64,000 nucleotides of DNA from Diphasiastrum complanatum. Its lineage: Eukaryota; Streptophyta; Lycopodiopsida; Lycopodiales; Lycopodiaceae. This document shows positions 43,626 to 56,500 of the stretch, piece after piece; positions within the stretch are counted from its first letter, which is position 1, and each line of letters starts with the position of its first letter. Position numbers and translations under genes: made by a program. The notes beneath the pieces are model-generated. The model was not told the origin of the DNA. It made no database searches and saw only the letters and a list, made by a program, of their open reading frames with translations. The stretch covers positions 34,172,525-34,236,524 of the forward strand of contig CM055093.1 of assembly GCA_029204225.1 (NCBI GenBank), written 5' to 3'.

Positions 43626-45110
43626 CCAACACTTGTATTTACTTGTGTATTTTTAGCTTCATAATAATTAGAGATCTAAGTTAAATACCATACGCGTAGC
43701 GTAGCAAAATTCTCTTCAAGAAAAGTAACTTTTTACATGAGACATACACCTTTAATTTCTGTCACTGAAGCAAAGTGAACTAGATTTATCCCTAATTTAG
43801 TCTTTAATAATAATAACAAAGCACATATTTATGCTCCGTCAATCATGATTTTTCATCATAATTCACTAAGTTTCTAAGTCATATATAATCATCATAGCAG
43901 CAGTGTATGTCCAAACAAAACTCAAAAAGCATAAGAATAATCTTTTCTCGTAGAAAACTTGCAGGCCTTAATGAATATTCCTCAAAGCCCGATCTTATAA
44001 GGAGATTTTACTGATGGATGGGTTATTTAAGAATATCAATGAGATCTTATAAGAAGAATATGAGTTTTTTTTATTCTTTATTTTATCAAATACTCAAAGA
44101 TGGCCTTTATATTCATCTTTTTCAATCACAAAAAGTTTAGATTTTATTTTAGAATCAATCAAATCTAGAAATCAAAATTTACTGATGTCCAACTCAATTG
44201 GGATGTTATTCTTACTTAAGCTTGTTAAGTTGAGTCATCCAATGAGCTCATTAAGATACTGTCTGTCATTGACAATTGAATCATGAGCTCATTTATGCCT
44301 TCCACAATCATGAGCCCATTTATGCCTTCCACAATTGATTCCATTGATCTTGGAAATTTTGTCACAATTGATTCCATTGATCTTGGAAATTTTGTCTATA
44401 ATTCCAAGTCTTATAGTAGTATAGGAATCATTTGGAATTAGCCTGATGTCTCATAAAAAAGAAATTTCTAAAAGCAAGGATCCAATTAAGTAAGTAGTAG
44501 TTTGAAGGGTTTTTTTATTTTGTAAATTGTGAGATACACTTTTGAGATTTGGATCAATATCTCATAATTTCACAAAATATATCAAAATTTATGACCAATA
44601 GTTTCTCTTGCTAGTTTTACCGGAGGTGTAAAAGTTGTTTTTAGTCATTTAGATCCTTTGAAATTATTGGTGTCCCAGGAGTACACTAATTCTTCCTCCA
44701 AAAAGATTCATTGATTCTTGATTTGATTTCAACTAAACAAATCATTATGTACCTTATAGCAATCTTTAATGGGTGCAAAAAATCCATCTTTGAATAAGCA
44801 AAAGGAATGACTTAAACCAGATTCATGGATTTTCCAACATGTTATTAACCTCCACTAGTTAGTAAATTTTATCCTTGTGAACTAAGAGTTGCCCACTTTG
44901 GAGATAAATCTTTACTATTCTAACAAGTTAGAAATGTGATCTAGTTTTTATGAGTATACCTCTTGCAATCACATGTTTCCTCAAAATCTATAGTTAACTC
45001 ATGGGTGTCATTCCAAATCTTTCAAGGATAGTAGATGCATACTTTAATTCACAAATAAAGCCATCATCTACTCTATTGATTTCAATGCCACGAAAGAAAT
45101 CTAAAAAATG
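43626..45110. other. AT-rich stretch with small local duplications
   Basis: No gene recognised. Near 44285-44395 two short direct duplications occur (CATTTATGCCTTCCACAAT twice, then a unit containing GATCTTGGAAATTTTGTC twice). Confidence 0.5.
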
Positions 45111-45111
45111 G

Positions 45112-45836
45112 TAGCACATGGTGTGCTACTCTTTTTATGACACTACATGAGTTTTTAAGAACAAGAATTGTGGCTTGATGGATACTTAAAAATTTGACTA
45201 TCAATCAAATTCTAAATTCTTTGTTATCTATAAATGCAGGTTTAATTAAATTACATGTTTTGAAGAATTTTTTGAAAATAAATTTCTTTTTGGAGCTGAT
45301 TCGGCTAGCATGCCGGTGTGCTAGCCGAAAAAAATAGGAAATCTATTTTGACACATTTGAGAACCAAATTTTGAGTAAAAACATTATTTCAGAATATTTA
45401 TTTCAACCTCCAAACATAGTAAGTCGACGTCCTAAGTAAATCAACTAAAAAACATTACAACCTTTCAAAATAGCCCGCCGGTGTGCTACATGAAATGAGA
45501 AATTTTTTTTTGCAGCCAACCAAGATAGCACGTTGGCATGCTAAGGATCTCTTCGAAAAAAAAAAAAATTTGCTCTAGCAGCCCACCTCCATAGCACGCT
45601 GGCGTGCTATGGTGGTGGGCTGCTAGGGCAAAAAAAAAGTTTCTTTTTTGACCCCCTTGGCACACCGGCGTGCCAAGTAATTCAATTAAAAAAAAAGTTC
45701 TTTTGGTAGCACAAGGCTTCAAAAAAATTTATTTTGGGATTTCATTATGGGATTGTTAATTATGTGCCAAACCACAATTCTTATTAATAAACATTCAAGT
45801 AGTGGCATAAAAAAGATAGCACACCATGTGCTATCT
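45112..45836. repeat. Series of seven TAGCAC..GTGCTA palindromes
   Basis: Palindromic words of the form TAGCACACCGGCGTGCTA occur at about 45112, 45302, 45471, 45525, 45591, 45656 and 45814. The four from 45471 to 45656 are spaced about 55-65 bp and separated by A- or T-runs. The copy at 45575-45625 extends to a hairpin of about 25 bp per arm. Confidence 0.7.
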
Positions 45837-47070
45837 TTGTATTGACGCATGGCAAGAAAGAAACTCGTCGCAACAAATTTACTTTCAAAATAGACAAGGC
45901 AATTTTGACTTCTTTAATCCCTAGAACATCATTGCCACTTAAGATTATATGATCTACATACAAAACTAGAATGGTGATCAAACTATCTTTCTTTCTAACA
46001 TACGATGCTAAATCATAAGCACTTAAGTCAAATCTATTAAGAGTAGAAAGGTATTAAGCCTAGAATTCTAAAATGTAGGTGCTTGCTCAAGAGCCCATCT
46101 TCTTCTCCCTTTTTTATGAAGCCCTCGGGTTGCATCATGAAGACTTCCTCCTCCAAGTATCCATTTAGAAAGGCATTAGTGACATCAAGTTGAAACAAAC
46201 ATCATTGAAAGGAAGTAGCAAGTAAGATGAGTTCTTATAATGACAAGCTTAGCAACAGGAAAAAAAAGTTTTTTCAAAATCTATCCCTTTGATTTTCAAT
46301 ACCCTTTTGCCACAAGCCAAGTCTTGTACTTATTGATAGTACCATCTTGATTGTATTTAATCTCAACACCCATTTACAACCAAGAACATTTTTCCCTTGA
46401 GGAAGATCTACTAGATCCCATGTATGATTTTTTATCAAACCATCGTACTCAATTTGCACAACATCTCTCCATTTTTGACACTTAAACCAACGGGGTTGTC
46501 TTAGTTGGTTAGCTTGACATCCAAAGTTTCTTTGGTCTCAGGTTCGAGCCTCCCCTTGGAAACCAAGAAGCATTTTTGACACTTAATGGCATCTTTCAAA
46601 GCAACTTGGCTTCTCTAACATTGAAGTCATGGTAGTATATGAAGTGAATGAGGTAGAGTCTTCCCTTTGTATACCTTTGCCAACATAGGTATGCCTTGAT
46701 GACTCGGTCCTCACCCTTGTAGATTTCCTTGGAGTCATCGGGATTGATTCCCTTCCTCTTCTTGACTTGCCACCTCCTCAGGCCTAGCAAGATCCTTGAC
46801 ACCAAGATTGGAAATATTCTCGTCATCAAACAAGAACATCCCCATTCACAATGATCTTCTTAGTTGATGGAATAAAAACTCTATTTCCCTTGTTTGGCAT
46901 CATCCTTCTTCCTTGTGTCCAGCTTCAAAAGGTGTTATGCCTCCAATAGCATTACTTGGCAACCTATTGCACAAAAAATTAGCACAAATGATGGCTTCAC
47001 CCCGAAATGACTTAGGAAGAGAGACATCAAGTCTCAAAGACTTGGCACATTCACAAAGACTTCTTTTCTT
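45780..47070 (-). pseudogene. Ty1/copia integrase-end and RT remnant interrupted by a SINE
   Basis: Minus strand, right to left: about 47058-46900 reads CANFLCNRLPSNAIGGITPF (integrase C-terminal side). 46459-46274 gives EYDGLIKNHTWDLVDLPQGK and VLGCKWV (RT start). 45981-45840 gives ITILVLYVDHIILSGND, the RT catalytic block with YVDH in place of YVDD. Stops and frameshifts are frequent. The SINE at 46486-46571 sits just upstream of the RT start. Confidence 0.75.
46486..46571 (+). mobile_element. 86-bp SINE with perfect 15-bp target duplication
   Basis: The element reads ACCAACGGGGTTGTCTTAG, then TTGGTTAGCTTGACATCC (A-box-like), GTCTCAGGTTCGAGCCTCCC (B box) and ends GGAAACCAAGAAGC. It is flanked on both sides by ATTTTTGACACTTAA (46471-46485 and 46572-46586). 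Removing it restores the copia RT region. A second copy lies at 38.1 kb on the minus strand. Confidence 0.8.
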
Positions 47071-47249
47071 CCTCTTTTTGGAGTTTTAATTCCACTTCAA
47101 CCATTCGATCTAGTTTCCACTATATCTATTACCAACCATCTCTTTCAAGTATCCACGACAGAGTCCTAGACCTGGGTATTTACTCATTAGCCTGATACAG
47201 TTGAAGAACCTATAGAAATACACATAATTTTGGAACATGCGCAACACAT

Positions 47250-48392
47250 TTGGATGTTCAAAACTCAAATGATGATGCTTTTGTGATGTCTTCATGTATG
47301 CTTTCTAATGATGGAGATCTAGATCCATGGTGGATTGATAGTGGAGCAAGTTCATACATGACTTTTCACAAAGAGTACTTCACTACTTTGTTGGCATATG
47401 GAGATGACAAGAAGGTGATCTACACGGCCAATGATGGTGAGTGTGCAATCAAAGGGATTGGCACAATTCCTATTTCTCTCTCTACAAATAGGAATGTTCA
47501 TTTGAAGGATGTTTTGCCATACCATCCACTACCAAGAATTTACTTAGTGTGAGTCAATTGCTAGGTAAAGGTTACAAAGTTGAGTTTGATGGAGATGCTT
47601 GCATGATCAAAAGAAAAGATATCTTGATTGCAAAAGATAAAAGGAGAGAAAATGTTCAAATTATATGCTTGTGCTATTGCTATCCAAGTTGGATTTGTGG
47701 CAAGTGAGCAAGTGAGCAAATACCTATTCAAGAGGTTTGGCATAAAAGGATGGGGCACCTCAACTTCAAGTAATTGGAGGTAAGCAAGTTGTGATAGGTC
47801 TTCCAAGTTCCTTAAAAAGTATCAATCATGTTTGTGAGTCTTGTGCTTTGTCAAACTCACATAGACTACCTTATGTTAGATCTACATCTAGGTCTACAAT
47901 GCCTTTTCAAGTTGTACATTCGGATATTCATGGAATTACTACAACTAGCAATAGTAAAGCTAAGATGTATGTAACTTTCATTGATAATTTTAGTAGATTT
48001 TGTTGGATCTATGTACTAAAGAGCAAAGATGAAGTGTATGATATTTTTGTTAAGTTCAAGAATGCAAGGGAGAACCAATTTTCCACAAAAATCAAGTGCT
48101 TAAGAAGTGACAATGGTGGTGAGTACATATCTACTAAGTTCAAGATTTTTTGTGATGAGCATGGGATCAAGAGGGAGTATATAACACCAAGGACCCCACA
48201 ACAAAATGGAGTGGCTGAAAGGAAGAATAGGACTTTATGTAAAAGTGCCAAAGCCATGAGGTTAAGTGCTAACCTTGATAAGCCATTTTGGGATCAAGCT
48301 TTGTTGTGTGCTAATTTCTTGTGCAATAGGTGGCCGAGTGCTATTTTGGATGAAAGGACACCTTTTGAGATGCTATTCAAGAGGTTGATGTG
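47250..48392 (+). pseudogene. Ty1/copia protease and integrase remnant
   Basis: 47250-47552 reads DPWWIDSGASSYMTFHKEYF (aspartic protease) and continues GIGTIPISLSTNRNVHLKDV. Frameshifts interrupt the pre-integrase. From 47791: HVCESCALSNSHRLPYVRST (zinc-binding CxxC), VVHSDIHG, YVTFIDNFSRFCWIYVLKSK, CLRSDNGGEYIS and PRTPQQNGVAERKNRT. So all three catalytic acids of integrase are present (HSD, SDN, AE). It ends LFKRLM then TGA at about 48393, where a gypsy gag in the opposite orientation begins. RT is absent. Confidence 0.85.
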
Positions 48393-48399
48393 ACGTTGC

Positions 48400-49375
48400 T
48401 ACTACAGCTCCTTATAAGGCTTTCAATTTCTGATCAAACTGCGCCGTAAGTTGCTCCATCTGCTGTTTGTGTAATCTTGTCATTTGATCCAACAACAGTT
48501 CTGTGGATAGCATGGATGTGTTTGATGATGATGATGTTGTCGAGGGAGTAGGAGTGTGGGTGGATGGATATTCGTCGTCAGATCCCTCGTCCTCTTCCGT
48601 GATGGCATCTTCCATAGCTTCTTACAGAGTAGCGTACTGCTCCCGTCGTTTCAGTTCTCTTTTGATGCTTCGTGGTAGTCCAATATTGATGTCCACAATA
48701 AATTCTTGTTATTGCATTCATAATACTTTGCACTAACAATAATATGGACAACATTTTCAATGTACATCCACAATGTAAATCAAGCCAATTTTGGAGCTCA
48801 TGGGTTTCTAGTTGTACCTTTCCCATGAGTAAATTGGCATCTCCATTGCCACAAGTAACACTCATCTCCAACTTGGTTACGGTGAAACACTCCACAATAT
48901 CTTTTACCTAACTGCTCTTATGGATGCCTATGTGAACTAGGAACCACATGATCACCACATGATCGGGAGTTAGGGCTGCATTGCATTCGGATCGTAGATG
49001 TTTGACCCGTTCAATATAGTCCCTGACCCTTTCTCGTTTTTCCATCTTGACTTTACTCAGTAGGAGAAATGGGTCTTCTAGGAACTTCCTTGGTTTAAAG
49101 CGCGTAATGAGAGCCGCTTTAACCGCTTCCCAGGTAGATTTTTCTTCCTCTGACAGGTTGAAAAACCAATCCTGTGCCACTACCAATAAGGACATAGGGA
49201 ACAACATCAACTTTTCCGCAGGTGTCCGTTCATCGTAGATTTCACAAGCTTGCTCGTAGATATGGAGGAATCGAATAGAATCTGATGATCCATCGTATTT
49301 TGGTATTTCCATCTGTGGTGCTCTCCGGACTGCTTGCAAGGGAGTGACAGGTACGGGTTGGCCCATTGGCTCCAT
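48400..49375 (-). pseudogene. Ty3/gypsy gag remnant
   Basis: The minus-strand frame from ATG 49375 to 48908 encodes MEPMGQPVPVTPLQAVRRAP, then QMEIPKYDGSSDSIRFLHIY, LVVAQDWFFNLSEEEKSTW and MEKRERVRDYIERVKHLRSE, a retrotransposon gag domain (capsid). It then shifts frame. Leftward pieces (48895-48412) include a Ser/Thr/Asp-rich segment (EEDEGSDDEYPSTHTPTPS) and a Gln-rich coiled segment. No zinc knuckle or pol is readable. The upstream sequence looks like its LTR/leader. Confidence 0.7.
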
Positions 49376-49449
49376 TGGTGCTGGTTTTGAATCTGCCTCT
49401 TGTTGTGCAGCTGCTAATCTAGGAAGGTGTGGTGCTTGATTTGCTATCC

Positions 49450-50450
49450 TTCTTGTTACTCATTGTCCAGATCTCATAGTCATCTAATGGTGGGTTATAA
49501 AGTAGTTGGATCTTGCTTGTACAGTGGGATGAGTCTAGATCTCAAGGATATGATCAATTTGATCGGCCGGAAGTGAAATTTAGGCCTTGTACGGTGGTTT
49601 TTCCTTGATATCTTTTTACTCCTTGCACTGATTGTCTTGAGATTTTGATAGTAGCTAGATCTGATGCAGATCTTTCCACTGATCTAGTCTGCAAGGGTTC
49701 TCTTATGCGAGGGTTGGTTGTGCGAGGGTTCTTTAGCTGTTTTTGCAGATAAAAAACTTGATATCTCTCAGATCTTTGGGAAGTAACTCTCGCAAGGATC
49801 ACAGTAGTTGAATCTAGGTCAGATCTCACTATGGAAATCTCTACGAGAGTTATCTCTTGCACTAAGTGAAAATTTCACTGTATGCGATGGTTTAGAACCA
49901 CTATTTTGGCTTGATCTTCACCAAATCTCTATACTAACTCTCGCAAGCTTCATCACTGATGGAAATTGACATTCTAAATCGATTGAGAGAGTTTGCGAGA
50001 GTTCTTACTGGAAGGATTTTGCTGGATCTTTACTTTTTAGTGATTTTTTAGCACTTAAATCCAATTTTCTGCTCATTGAAATCAAACTAACTCTCGCAGA
50101 CTCTTCTATGTCCCGGTCTCACTGAGATGGAACTTCAGAATCCTCTACGGGAGTTCTTGTCCACTGGAACTGAAAATTTTTGTGTCGACGAGGATTCTCT
50201 GGTACTTTCCCACATTTTTCTGACTGGGAACTCTCGCACAGACACTTAGACATCAAACTAAAAGTTTAAAATTGACTTTGGGCCTCAAGTTTTATTTTAT
50301 TTACAAAGGTCCCAAGCCTATTATTTTATTTACAACTTAGCTTGCTTGCTCATTGGGCCATGGGCTTATACACGTAGGATGCCATGCCCTCACAACACAT
50401 TTTATTGGACGATTTTATTTATTTACACTTCGTCGGGAATACCCCCAACA
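49450..50450 (-). repeat. Probable gypsy LTR/leader with repeated ACTCTCGCA words
   Basis: On the minus strand the stretch starts TGTTGGGGGTATTCCCGACG at 50450, a typical gypsy LTR start, and leads to the gag ATG at 49375. Between about 49700 and 50240 at least eight words of the type ACTCTCGCA or TGCGAGAGTT occur in both orientations. The inner LTR end and the primer-binding site were not located. Confidence 0.5.
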
Positions 50451-50459
50451 CCGATAGAG

Positions 50460-51130
50460 ACTACGAGAGCACAAGCTCCAACACATAACTAGGCGATATG
50501 TGAGCCATGCTAAAAAGATACATGGACGTGATGAGTGAGAATATGTAGACCTTAGCAACAAATGTAAACTTTGTCAAACGACACCAAATTTGTTGGGTCA
50601 GAGACACCCCATAGAGGGACCGAACCCCTTAGTGTGTAGACACTGTAGAGGGAATCATTTGAATTAAAATTGTCCCAACCAAGTATGCGGATATTGCAAG
50701 AGACATGGACACTTGGAGGATAGATGCTGGGTACGTAGAGACGCACTAAACACTGGGAATAGGATGCCTGGGCCAGTGAGCCATAGACCCTAGGAGGACA
50801 GAACGACGGGGCCATCAAGGCCACCTCAGTACATACAACGAGGACCCAGGATTAGCCAGGAAGATAAAGGGAAGGCGTGTAGAAGATGACCGGCCACCCG
50901 TGAACTTCATCGCCGTGGAGACACTAGAGGAACCCACAAATAGGAAAGAGGTGTTAGTAATGACCCAGAGTGACCTCCAGACGGAGCTACCTCCCAGGAA
51001 ACCCAAACCTACACCAGAACCACCACCGGAGGTAGATGACCCAATAGTCATTGAGAAGTCAGTATTTGAACCTACACCCATCTACGAGGATCCACTACCA
51101 AAGAGGAATTCCTCCTCACAATGAGAGAGA
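50460..51130 (+). pseudogene. Retroelement gag fragment with two CCHC zinc knuckles
   Basis: Plus-strand pieces read CRHCRGNHFN, stop, NC and CGYCKRHGHLEDRCW, two knuckles of a nucleocapsid. From 50900 the frame reads NFIAVETLEEPTNRKEVLVM, then a Pro-rich tail with RKPKPTPEPPPEVDDPIV. Interrupted by a TGA and several frameshifts. It adjoins the LTR-like block in the opposite orientation. Confidence 0.55.
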
Positions 51131-53489
51131 GCCTTCTACAACATTATGGAGTCTCACAGTGTTTGTAAAATCTAAATAGAAGATGAAGATCGTGGGCAGT
51201 AGAGGTCCAATTACGTGAGTAACCTACCTTTCTAAAGTCTGAAACCTAAATCTATCTGTTGTGCAAGACGTGTGGTCATCAGCGATCTGATATGTAGAAA
51301 TGATGAACAACTTGATAGTAATCTGCCACAACTAGTAAGCTGCCAGTGGGCACTGCTAGTCCATTGAATAGAAGAGCGTTTGCATTCTAGAATGGCCAGT
51401 AATGAGTGTGATGAAGAATGAACTGTGGCTGATGATACCAGTGTGTTGAAGCTCTTCTCTTGAGGTTTCATCTACTTTGCTTTGGGTAGAGGTATGACAT
51501 ACACTTAACCTCCTGTTTGGAAGAAGAACTCAACATCAGTTCTGGCCATGGTGCAATGTGAGCTGCCCATCAGCAAAAACCAGCGGGCCTTAAGTGAGAG
51601 AAAGAAGGATGCCACAGATCTGTCGACAAAGGAGTGTGACCAGAAAGAGAGCGAGGCAGAAGCAAAGCAGAGTGCAGCCTTGAGAAGCAAGGGTAGAAGA
51701 AGAAAGGAAGGCCACCAGATCGGAGCTCGGAAACAGTGAGCAGAGAGTGAGTGTTGAGACAGAAGGAGAGGCTATGAAGAAGAAGAAGGTTGGATCGGGG
51801 GCTGTAAAGAAGAAGAAGGAAGAAGATACAAGGGGGGGGGGGGGGGGGCGGGGGGGGGCTCGCTCTTTTCCCTTTCACCCAAACAAAGAGGGTTTTTCCA
51901 AGAAAAAGGAGGGCCCGCTCGTTGTGTGCAAAGTACAAGCTTTTGATGACCATAGCATCTCTTGGGCTCGGGAAAGGACATCCTCTAAATGCATGGAGGT
52001 ATGTGCTTTCTCTATCGTCGTTTCTTTCAGGTACATTGTATACACGATGTTGACTGTGATGTTACAACTATTGATGTTGTCTTGATAGCATGAGTAAATG
52101 GTGTTTTTACCAAAATCTCACTTTTAACTTGGATGGCTAACGGAATTGTAATGCTTGAATTGGAATCAAAATCGAATGTGGTGCTCGTATGGGTGTCATA
52201 AGTATGTAGTTTTTTTGTACGTGAGTGTAATTCACCGTCGATCCTCTTGAAACACAGAGGCGGCTTAATACTCGGTGAGGGTGAAACAGACCTCATGGGT
52301 TAGGGAAAAATTATTTGACAATATATCACTTAGAACACCCCGCCCAGGCTACTCGTTGAAACATACGAACCTTGGGTGGCGAACACTTGGACACCTAGCA
52401 ACCAAGGTGTCTCGACCCCTCGAGCACTGTGAGGAAGACTAAATCCTCGTCCTTAGAATCACATAGTCATGGGACATGAAATTTACAGAACTAAGTACTA
52501 TGAAGAGAAATAAATCAAATAACGACCGCACTTGACAACTCATCTCACAACTTGAAATGCATCTATGACTTAATAGGCCTAGAGGACCTAGGACATAAGC
52601 CTTTAATTCCAACAATCGCAACCCATATGAGAGGGTGGAAAGCATGATGTGATTCCTAGTGTGAGAATACAGTTGATAAGACTATGGCCTTATAGAAGCA
52701 CCTTCTGATGACATCTGAGTGATATTGACTTCGACTCCACAATCAGGGATCTGAGTAGGACCTTTTGACACCAACTAAGTGTTTAAACGCCAATACTAGA
52801 AGGAAACCAAGGCTATCACAGGTGAATCGATTGATGTTAAAGTGACTATATGTAACTACACTAGACTGAGACTTTTTGGATGTTGGACTTGAGAAGAATG
52901 AAAGGAAACTCCTCAAGTAAATGAGGTGGCCTAAATTAGAAAATTTGGAAGCTGAATTGCATAGAAGAACTGCCAAGCATAAAATCAAGGCTGGGAATGA
53001 ACATGTGGCCTATAGGTCATCGCTAGACAACATGTATAAATTTCCATTTTCTGAGATAAAAATATATATGTGCTTCATCACTGCTTTGCTAGCATAAAAG
53101 GCAAAAAAAAACTTTTAAATATTTTGCCCAACAGTCCATCGCTGGACAACGAGTAGCTAGGGCTATTTTTTTTTTCACATTTAAACATATATTGAAGCTA
53201 TGATCCAGCACTACATTAGTAGTGAAAGAAAACCGCAATGATAAATAAACAAAGCATAGAAAAAGCTTGTAGTTCATCGTTGAATCTATGTACAAGATTC
53301 ATAGAAAAAGTAGAGTAAGTGTGAGTCTCTTACCATATTAAGATCGCAATGGAAGGAAGGCTATTAGGGCACTGTCCAAAGTGAAAATACAAAGGGAAGG
53401 TCTAATATGGTGTGAGTGATTTTGATCGTCGTGTGTTGTTGTAAAAGTGTGCGTAGTGTAGCAGAGCATTTTAAAATGAAGAACCATTC

Positions 53490-53490
<1 letters not shown>
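51131..53490. other. Unassigned region including a 28-bp G-rich tract
   Basis: No gene recognised. 51832-51858 is an almost pure G run with a single C, flanked by A/G-rich purine sequence (51590-51830). The minus-strand mirror is a pyrimidine tract. Confidence 0.5.

Positions 53491-53566
<76 letters not shown>
53491..53566. repeat. (GA)n microsatellite
   Basis: About 75 bases of pure GA repeat. Confidence 0.95.
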
Positions 53567-53569
<3 letters not shown>

Positions 53570-56500
53570 CTGTACTTAGTTCCTCTTGACAAAGCAAGAC
53601 TGAAACCTTTTGAAACCAATCCAACAAGGTAAAGTATAGCTGAAAAGTAAAATACAATACTAAAAAGCACCATAAAGCATAACCACTCTCAAGATGTCTA
53701 GTTGATACCTGCCACCATCCCACAAAACACAACCACATGAGTTAAATTAGTGAGGAAGTGTTAGCCGATATTTTTGCACTGAATATCGGGCTAATATTGA
53801 AGTTTAAATTCGCAAAACTGGAAAAAAACCGGCATGTGAAACCCAGTTATTAGAAAAAAAAAATTGGCACAAATTTGCCATAGAATTGGGTCCCAACCCG
53901 TCCCTAAAGTGTCTAGTTACATTTTAGGAGTCAGAAATTGACTCTTAAAAAAAATCGTCAAAAATATTTTATGGTCAAGTTTTGTAAGACCAAGCAAAAA
54001 GTGCCAGTCCACCTAGAACTGGGTCCTAGCCCACCCTAAATGAGGCTAGAGCAAATTTTGCAGCCTTAGAAATGGCCAGTAAATATTTTACGGCTTTTCA
54101 AAAAAAATGGCCAGTTGTAAAAAAAATAGCTGGTATGATGATCATGCTAAAATCTCATCTAAGCTCATTTTTTACTAATATATGATCACTCAGTGTATTT
54201 TTTAGGGAAACCATTTTGTCGTGGGAGCCCTAGTCATGAATGTCGAAAAAGTCAACCACAGAAAGAAAAACTGAGAAAGAAAATTTTGGGTTAAAACGAG
54301 ACCGAAAAATATGGATTCAGTGTCAAGGAATCACAAAAATCCTAACGCCAAAGTTTGGGCAATTTACGGGCAATTAACGAACTGTGCGGGCCAAGTGGCT
54401 ACCCAACAGACCAAAAACCTAGAAGTAGGCGCACACCCCTTGAAAAATCGAAAAAAGGCCAAGAACAAATGCGCCTCAAAGAAAAATGAAGGCCGCCTAC
54501 TGAAAATAGGGGCTGACAAAAGGGCCTCACCCAAAATTTGGATAATAAATGCCAAAACACCTTGAAGGCTAAAAAAAATTGGGAGGTACACCCACTAGCC
54601 ATTGACATTTTGGGCTTCTAGGATGTACAAAAGAGGAAACTTGAATGGCCTCCCTAGCCTTTGACAAAAATGGCATCCTGGCTAGTTTTGGAAGAGAGCC
54701 TTGAATGCACCACTCCCCCACTCTCTTATGGAGGCCACTGGTGTACTATCAAATGGTCTGGGAACAAATGCCAAAGAGGGCTTGAAAGGCATGAAGAGTG
54801 GCAAGATGGCATTGTGAAGGGGATCCATTGGATTTTCCTATAAGAAGGAGCCAACTCCTTGTATTTAAAATGTTAGTATTGTTAGACAATGAGATAATGT
54901 TGATAGTTGGAGAGTCTAAAGTTGGTATGGTTGGATGTTGAGAGAGTTCCATGTTGGTTGAGATAGTTGGATGTAGGAGTTGGTAATTTTGGGAGTGGAG
55001 AGTTTTTTGAGAGTGGAGTATTTTTGTGAGTTGCTTGGAGATAGTGATTTGGAATGTTGTGGTCTTGTGGTAATTGTCTTGTTCTTGGATAGTGTTGTAT
55101 TTTGGAGTCTTGGATTCTTGTAAGGCCTTGTGGTTTGGAAGGTATGGTGTTGGTTTGAGTTTAGAGAATGGGGCCTTGCATTGTTGTTAGGAAGGTGAGC
55201 TAAATTGTTTGAGGGGATGGATGGTAGTTCACTCTCATGTAGATTGCTTGCTTGAGAAGATTAATTGCTTGGAGGTTGTCTAGATGTGTGGTTTCATTGA
55301 TACTTCTTGGTGGGTTGAGTGTGTATTGTTAGTAACAATGTCTTCAATGCATTGCTTTTAATGGGAAGAGTTACTTGTGAGGTTGTTGATGTTAAGGTTA
55401 TTATCAATTGATTGATTTGGTGGGAGAGAGAGAAAGAGAGAGGGGAGAGGAGGGGGGGAGATAAGATTGCTATTTGCTCTTTGCTTGTCTCTTGTTAGGA
55501 TCCTTGCTCAATGAAAGGGTAATGATATTGGTTTTTATTTTAGTGTGAATGAGTGTGTTTTGTTGTATCTTGGTTGAGAAATGCCTTTTATAAGTGTGTG
55601 GTGGCTTTGTTTGAGGGTGTTAGTTCAAGAAATGTTGTTTTGTTTGAGAAAAAAAGGTTGTGAGCGAGTGAGTTATTGGTAGAGACATAGAGCGACTCGT
55701 TTACTTATTGAATTCTGATGTGAAGAAAGTGAGATTGAATAGAAGCCTTGCAATGAGATGATCAATCCTTCTCGTAGCCAGACAATTATGATGAGGCCAA
55801 AACAGAAGGCAAACCCGTGTCTTCTCATGAAAGCATAAATGGTGTTATGCCCATTATGTATCCCTGCGCTATCTGATTCGGAAGGGAGCTCAATACTTGA
55901 AGCCAATCGTTGTAGCCAGTAAGAGCAAAAATAGCAAGACAATGGCCACAACCCTCCTTCGGATCGACCTACAACTGTTCACACTCCTGTTATTGCCCCA
56001 GATCCACCATTTTCATGGTTTTGGCTTCCTTGTGTGAGCACTACTATTGCATCTATTCAATCAGACTTTGATACATCATCTAATCAATCAGACCGTGAGA
56101 CAGAGAAGGCAAAAGAAGGAAGGAACCACCATTGGGCTCTGATCGCTGTCCACAGCCTACAAAAGCATGCCTGCAGCCCTGCACAGTCGGTCCACAGGTT
56201 GTTTTCAATTTTTCCGGTCTGTATCAGACCTGCCAACGAGCTAATTGCGACCTGTCGGCAGCCTAAACAACCTATCAACGACCATCTCACTCCATCCCTG
56301 CCCTGTCCTCTGCTGCGGCCCTGCTGGACCTGCCTGTAGCGCACCTTCATTACCAGCAGTCCATCGTACTTATGAGGCCCTCCGTCGTTGATATCAGAGG
56401 CACTTATGTGGCAGCAAATACTCACATTGTTGTGGTAGACTTCAAGCGCAATTCTATGGAATTGCTCAACGTATTACCGTTGCTAGTCACTCACTGATTC

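Noticed and set aside
46486-46571. tRNA gene
   Set aside because: It has a B box and A-box-like sequence but cannot fold as a full tRNA and is flanked by a 15-bp target duplication, so it is called a SINE.
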